DNA of 8,419 nucleotides. Origin: Candidatus Latescibacterota bacterium (GTDB taxonomy: Bacteria > Latescibacterota > UBA2968 > UBA8231). The DNA lies in NCBI GenBank assembly GCA_003529325.1, contig DPVW01000352.1, positions 1 to 8,419 of the forward strand. The letters run 5' to 3'. The notes beneath the pieces were generated by a model. The model was not told the DNA's origin. It saw only the letters and a program-made list of their open reading frames with translations, and ran no database searches. Position 1 is the first letter of the stretch, and each line of letters opens with the position of its first letter. Of this stretch, positions 6,580-8,419 are shown in pieces. A program made the position numbers and the translations under genes.

Positions 6580-7209
6580 TCAAGCAGCCAGATGACAGTC
6601 GCAGGGGGGGCGGACGGAATGCACGCCGACGCGTGTGTCCCGGGCTCGGCCGTCATACTCCCATACCCCTCGACGCAGTCGGCTATCCACCATCTCCTGC
6701 AGCATCCATGCCATCAGTGCCCCGGTAATTGCATTGCTTGTCACGACAGAGGCTTCGGCCTGCGCACCGCAAGGCTGCGGTTCCGCCTCGAACTGCCCGG
6801 CACGTACGCGCCGACGAGCCTCCTGATGCGGATGTTCCCCATTGAGCAGGGGTTGACGCCGATACCGGGCGACGTCATTGAGAAAGGCGCGCACTGCAAA
6901 GCTGTCAGGGCAGGCGACGAGCACATCTTTTTTCCCAACGTGTGGACAGGAGAGGCGATCCACGATCATGCCGTAGCCAGACCAGTCGACGCGCGTTGCA
7001 GGCTTCGCATGACTTGCCCAGACTGGCTGCAGGGTGCTGGGGATCAGTTCCTGCTGGACGAAGGTGTCCTTCTCTGCGAGCTTCGCGGTACGGGAGCCGC
7101 CCTGGATCTCGTCGAGCCTCGAGGTTTCGGGGCCCGTTGTCTGTACGGCCACCCACAGACGCAGGCTTCTCACGCTCTCGGTGCAGACGCCTGACCGTCG
7201 GTCCACCAT
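6580..7209 (-). CDS. ThiF/E1-like protein, probably truncated
   Basis: 209 residues. The C-terminal half shows features of E1/ThiF adenylyltransferases: strand-D-S/N-x-x-x-R-x-x-x-N in KKDVLVACPDSFAVRAFLND (about 93-112), then QPLLNGEH, a basic strand EARRRVRAG, a lone cysteine (QPCGAQAE), and the helix pattern ASVVTSNAITGALMAWMLQE. A C-terminal PCDCHLAA might bind metal. The N-terminal half (about 90 residues) shows no G-x-G-x-x-G nucleotide loop and no D.D.....N...Q segment, so the ATP-binding portion is missing or too diverged to see. The ATG at 7209 overlaps a stop (TGAATG) that closes a 16-codon frame beginning at ATG 7260. Translation may restart there, or the stop may break a longer gene. 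It follows the small ubiquitin-like ORF on the same strand. The family call is by eye and could be wrong. Confidence 0.42.
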   Translation of the reverse strand: MVDRRSGVCTESVRSLRLWVAVQTTGPETSRLDEIQGGSRTAKLAEKDTFVQQELIPSTLQPVWASHAKPATRVDWSGYGMIVDRLSCPHVGKKDVLVACPDSFAVRAFLNDVARYRRQPLLNGEHPHQEARRRVRAGQFEAEPQPCGAQAEASVVTSNAITGALMAWMLQEMVDSRLRRGVWEYDGRARDTRVGVHSVRPPCDCHLAA

Positions 7210-7269
7210 TCACGGACAAACCTCGCTCCGTGTCCGGGTGCTGTATTTGAACGACGGCATCCAATCTGG

Positions 7270-7497
7270 TCAGCCCGCGGCGTGGGGCTGACTGACCGTG
7301 ATCTGCATGTCTTCGGTCTTCTGTGGCAGCAATTCGCGCAGTGGCATATCCGGTGTTGCTGTCTGCACGTTCTGACCGGATTTCACCTCGATCGTGCAGC
7401 GAGGGTCCGCAAGAGCCCGTCGGATCTGCCCAACTACCTGCTCGACCTCGATCTGGGTGGCCTGCTGAATACCGTACCGCAAGGACCCCTGGAACAT
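7270..7497 (-). CDS. Small putative ubiquitin-like (beta-grasp) protein
   Basis: 75 residues from ATG 7497, with AGGAG six bases upstream; a longer in-frame ATG at 7521 lacks such a site. The protein begins MFQGSLRYGIQQATQIEVEQ, has an amphipathic helix (VVGQIRRALAD), a strand (CTIEVKSGQN), and ends PLRELLPQKTEDMQITVSQP followed by HAAG. Length (ubiquitin has 76 residues), the late L-x-E-L...K...M-Q-I-T-V strand pattern (compare LSDYNIQKESTLHLVL) and the terminal glycine suggest a ubiquitin-like beta-grasp protein. The tail is AAG, not the usual GG. It directly precedes the E1-like gene, the order known from bacterial Ubl/E1 operons and ThiS/ThiF pairs. If the E1 reading is wrong, this is simply an unknown small cytoplasmic protein. 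Confidence 0.4.
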   Translation of the reverse strand: MFQGSLRYGIQQATQIEVEQVVGQIRRALADPRCTIEVKSGQNVQTATPDMPLRELLPQKTEDMQITVSQPHAAG

Positions 7498-7687
7498 GTC
7501 GCGCTCCTGTCCGAGAGACAATTTCAGTTATAGAACTGGCAACAAGGTAACAGATATAGATACACAGTGTCACACTACTAATAGAGACTAAATGTGAATA
7601 GTTCTGTTGACTCCATTCGCTGCGGATGATAGTTTGACGGTGTCCTCATGGATGGGATCATATATAGTAGAATGGAGCTCTTGGCAG
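7498..7687. promoter_or_regulatory. AT-rich divergent intergenic region with candidate operator
   Basis: These 190 bases separate the minus-strand ubiquitin-like ORF from the plus-strand XRE regulator and are visibly richer in A and T than the genes around them. AGTGT-C-ACACT (7566-7576) is a perfect inverted repeat with five-base arms. Its central position fits an operator for the adjacent regulator acting on both genes. A TTGACG hexamer (7634-7639) and TATATAGT (7661-7668) lie before the regulator, but their spacing of about 21 bases is too long for a standard sigma-70 promoter, so no promoter is claimed. Confidence 0.4.
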
Positions 7688-7972
7688 ATGATGAATTTTC
7701 GCCTGAAGGAGTTATTGGAGAGAGCGGGTGCCCCTTCTCAGGCAGAATTGGCACGTCGGCTCGGCGTACCGAGGCAGCAGGTCAATCGGCTCGTGAATCG
7801 TGATATCGAGCGCATCGATCTGAAGACGCTGAACAGTCTGTATGAGGCACTCGGTTGCAGAAGTGTTGACGACCTGATCGCCTACAAGGCGGCCGATTCC
7901 GAGGCTCTCACCTTCCGCGAGCGCAGCGTCGACAAGGGTACGGCGTCGATCGTAAGCGGATTCGTCGCCTGA
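7688..7972 (+). CDS. XRE-family HTH regulator with a 3' end altered by an IS3 remnant
   Basis: 94 residues from ATG 7688; GGAG (7674-7677) lies 10 bases upstream, and the next codon, 7691, is also ATG. Residues 3-66 form a compact Cro/CI-type domain: NFRLKELLERAG, then the helix-turn-helix SQAELARRLGVPRQQVNRLV (17-36), then IERIDLKTLNSLYEALGC and DDLIAY. This matches small regulators of the HTH_26 kind, about 65-75 residues, which commonly autoregulate and sit next to the genes they control. The natural protein probably ended around residues 68-76. The last stretch, RSVDKGTASIVSGFVA, is read out of frame from transposase sequence beginning near 7927, so the native stop appears to be lost. The divergent partner is the ubiquitin-like/E1-like pair. 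DNA binding should survive because the domain is intact. Confidence 0.82.
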   Translation: MMNFRLKELLERAGAPSQAELARRLGVPRQQVNRLVNRDIERIDLKTLNSLYEALGCRSVDDLIAYKAADSEALTFRERSVDKGTASIVSGFVA

Positions 7973-8326
7973 GGCGTCAGATGGGCCTGACGGCCATCTA
8001 CCGGAAGCCGAGGACGTCGAGGCCGAATCCAGCGCATAAGGTCTACCCCTATCTGCTACGTGACCTGCAGATCGATCAGCCGAACCGCGTTTGGTCAGCC
8101 GACATCACGTTCATTCCGATGCGTCGGGATGGACAACGTCTTCATCGAGCGTCTCTGGCGCTCCCTCAAGTACGAGTGCGTCTACCTGCACGATTTCCAG
8201 GACGGGTCGCAGGCCCGCCAGATCATCGGTGCTTGGTTGAGATACTACAACGAGGAGCGACCTCACTCGACCCTTGCCGACGACAGGACACCGATGGAGG
8301 CCTACGCCCATCGACGGGCCGCCTGA
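7927..8326 (+). mobile_element. IS3-family transposase (orfB) remnant with internal deletion and frameshift
   Basis: Two pieces of an IS3-type DDE transposase are joined in different frames. The first (7927-8127) reads RRQGYGVDRKRIRRLRRQMG, IYRKPRTSRPNPAHKVYPYL and NRVWSADITFIPMRR; the aspartate at 8101 is the first catalytic residue. The second, starting at MDNVF (8129), reads FIERLWRSLKYECVYLHDFQ and YYNEERPHSTL, with the catalytic glutamate at 8147 and a stop at 8324-8326. The region that should lie between, with the second aspartate of the DQGSQF type, is absent (roughly 85-90 residues judged from family layout), and the deletion also changes the frame. The orfA gene, the N-terminal third of orfB and a left terminal repeat are missing. 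The element is dead, and its left edge abuts or overwrites the end of the XRE regulator gene. Confidence 0.9.
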
Positions 8327-8419
8327 TCCCCGGGCGGCGGCGCATCAATGTGGATAATTTCGTGGGAGCACAGTGGCGGGGAGAGGGGGTGTCTTTGATA
8401 AGAGGGAATAGAAGAAGGG
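8327..8419. other. Downstream flank of the IS3 remnant, no gene seen
   Basis: These 93 bases follow the transposase stop. They are GC-rich near the stop and become purine-rich (a GGGGAGAGGGGGTG stretch, then an A/G-rich run to the window end). A right terminal inverted repeat of the insertion sequence would be expected here, but without the left end it cannot be identified. No open frame or terminator is supported. Confidence 0.4.

Noticed and set aside
6577..7194. 205-codon plus-strand frame opposite the E1-like gene
   Set aside because: Antisense frame without recognisable motifs or ribosome site. The minus-strand reading has the ThiF-like patterns.
6905..7573. 222-codon minus-strand frame overlapping the ubiquitin-like and E1-like genes
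   Set aside because: Arginine-rich and low in hydrophobic pattern, with no SD sequence. The competing frame has a good SD sequence and strand/helix patterns.
7634..7668. TTGACG and TATATAGT as a sigma-70 promoter for the XRE regulator
   Set aside because: The spacing of about 21 bases or more is outside the normal 16-18, and no better pairing was found.

Overview
The window is a GC-rich bacterial segment. Several genes have good Shine-Dalgarno (SD) sequences. The gene mix (NHL-repeat lyase-like protein, Gfo/Idh oxidoreductase, enolase-superfamily dehydratase, deacetylase-like protein, a uroporphyrinogen-decarboxylase-family remnant) resembles uncultivated environmental bacteria with large catabolic repertoires, such as Latescibacterota- or Poribacteria-like lineages. 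Nothing here fixes the taxonomy, and no RNA genes or CRISPR arrays were seen.

Left part (1-1952). A 5'-incomplete uroporphyrinogen-decarboxylase-family reading frame (+) loses its family resemblance at about base 150, at a GC-rich hairpin. It is followed tail-to-tail by a minus-strand cluster that reads, from right to left: a small secreted CigR/RcnB-like protein (1952-1663, broken by one frameshift), a single-domain cyclic-nucleotide-binding protein (1613-1222, broken by two frameshifts) and an intact NHL-repeat protein of the peptidyl-alpha-hydroxyglycine alpha-amidating lyase type (1116-160).

Middle part (2165-6504). A divergent, intact four-gene plus-strand cluster holds a Gfo/Idh/MocA oxidoreductase, a mandelate racemase/muconate-lactonizing-type dehydratase, a polysaccharide-deacetylase-like protein and a GNAT acetyltransferase. 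Gaps are 11, 77 and 10 bases. The first two genes fit oxidation and dehydration of a sugar or sugar acid. The last two may act on an acylated or amino sugar, but that is inference.

Right part (6580-8419). This looks like accessory DNA. On the minus strand a 75-residue protein with ubiquitin-like size, C-terminal pattern and terminal glycine (7497-7270) precedes a protein whose C-terminal half resembles ThiF/E1 adenylyltransferases but which has no visible nucleotide-binding loop (7209-6580). Across an AT-rich divergent intergenic region with a small inverted repeat lies an XRE-type regulator. Its 3' end runs directly into an internally deleted, frameshifted IS3-family transposase remnant. The possible ubiquitin-like/E1-like pair is the most interesting element, but it rests on pattern recognition and may be degraded.
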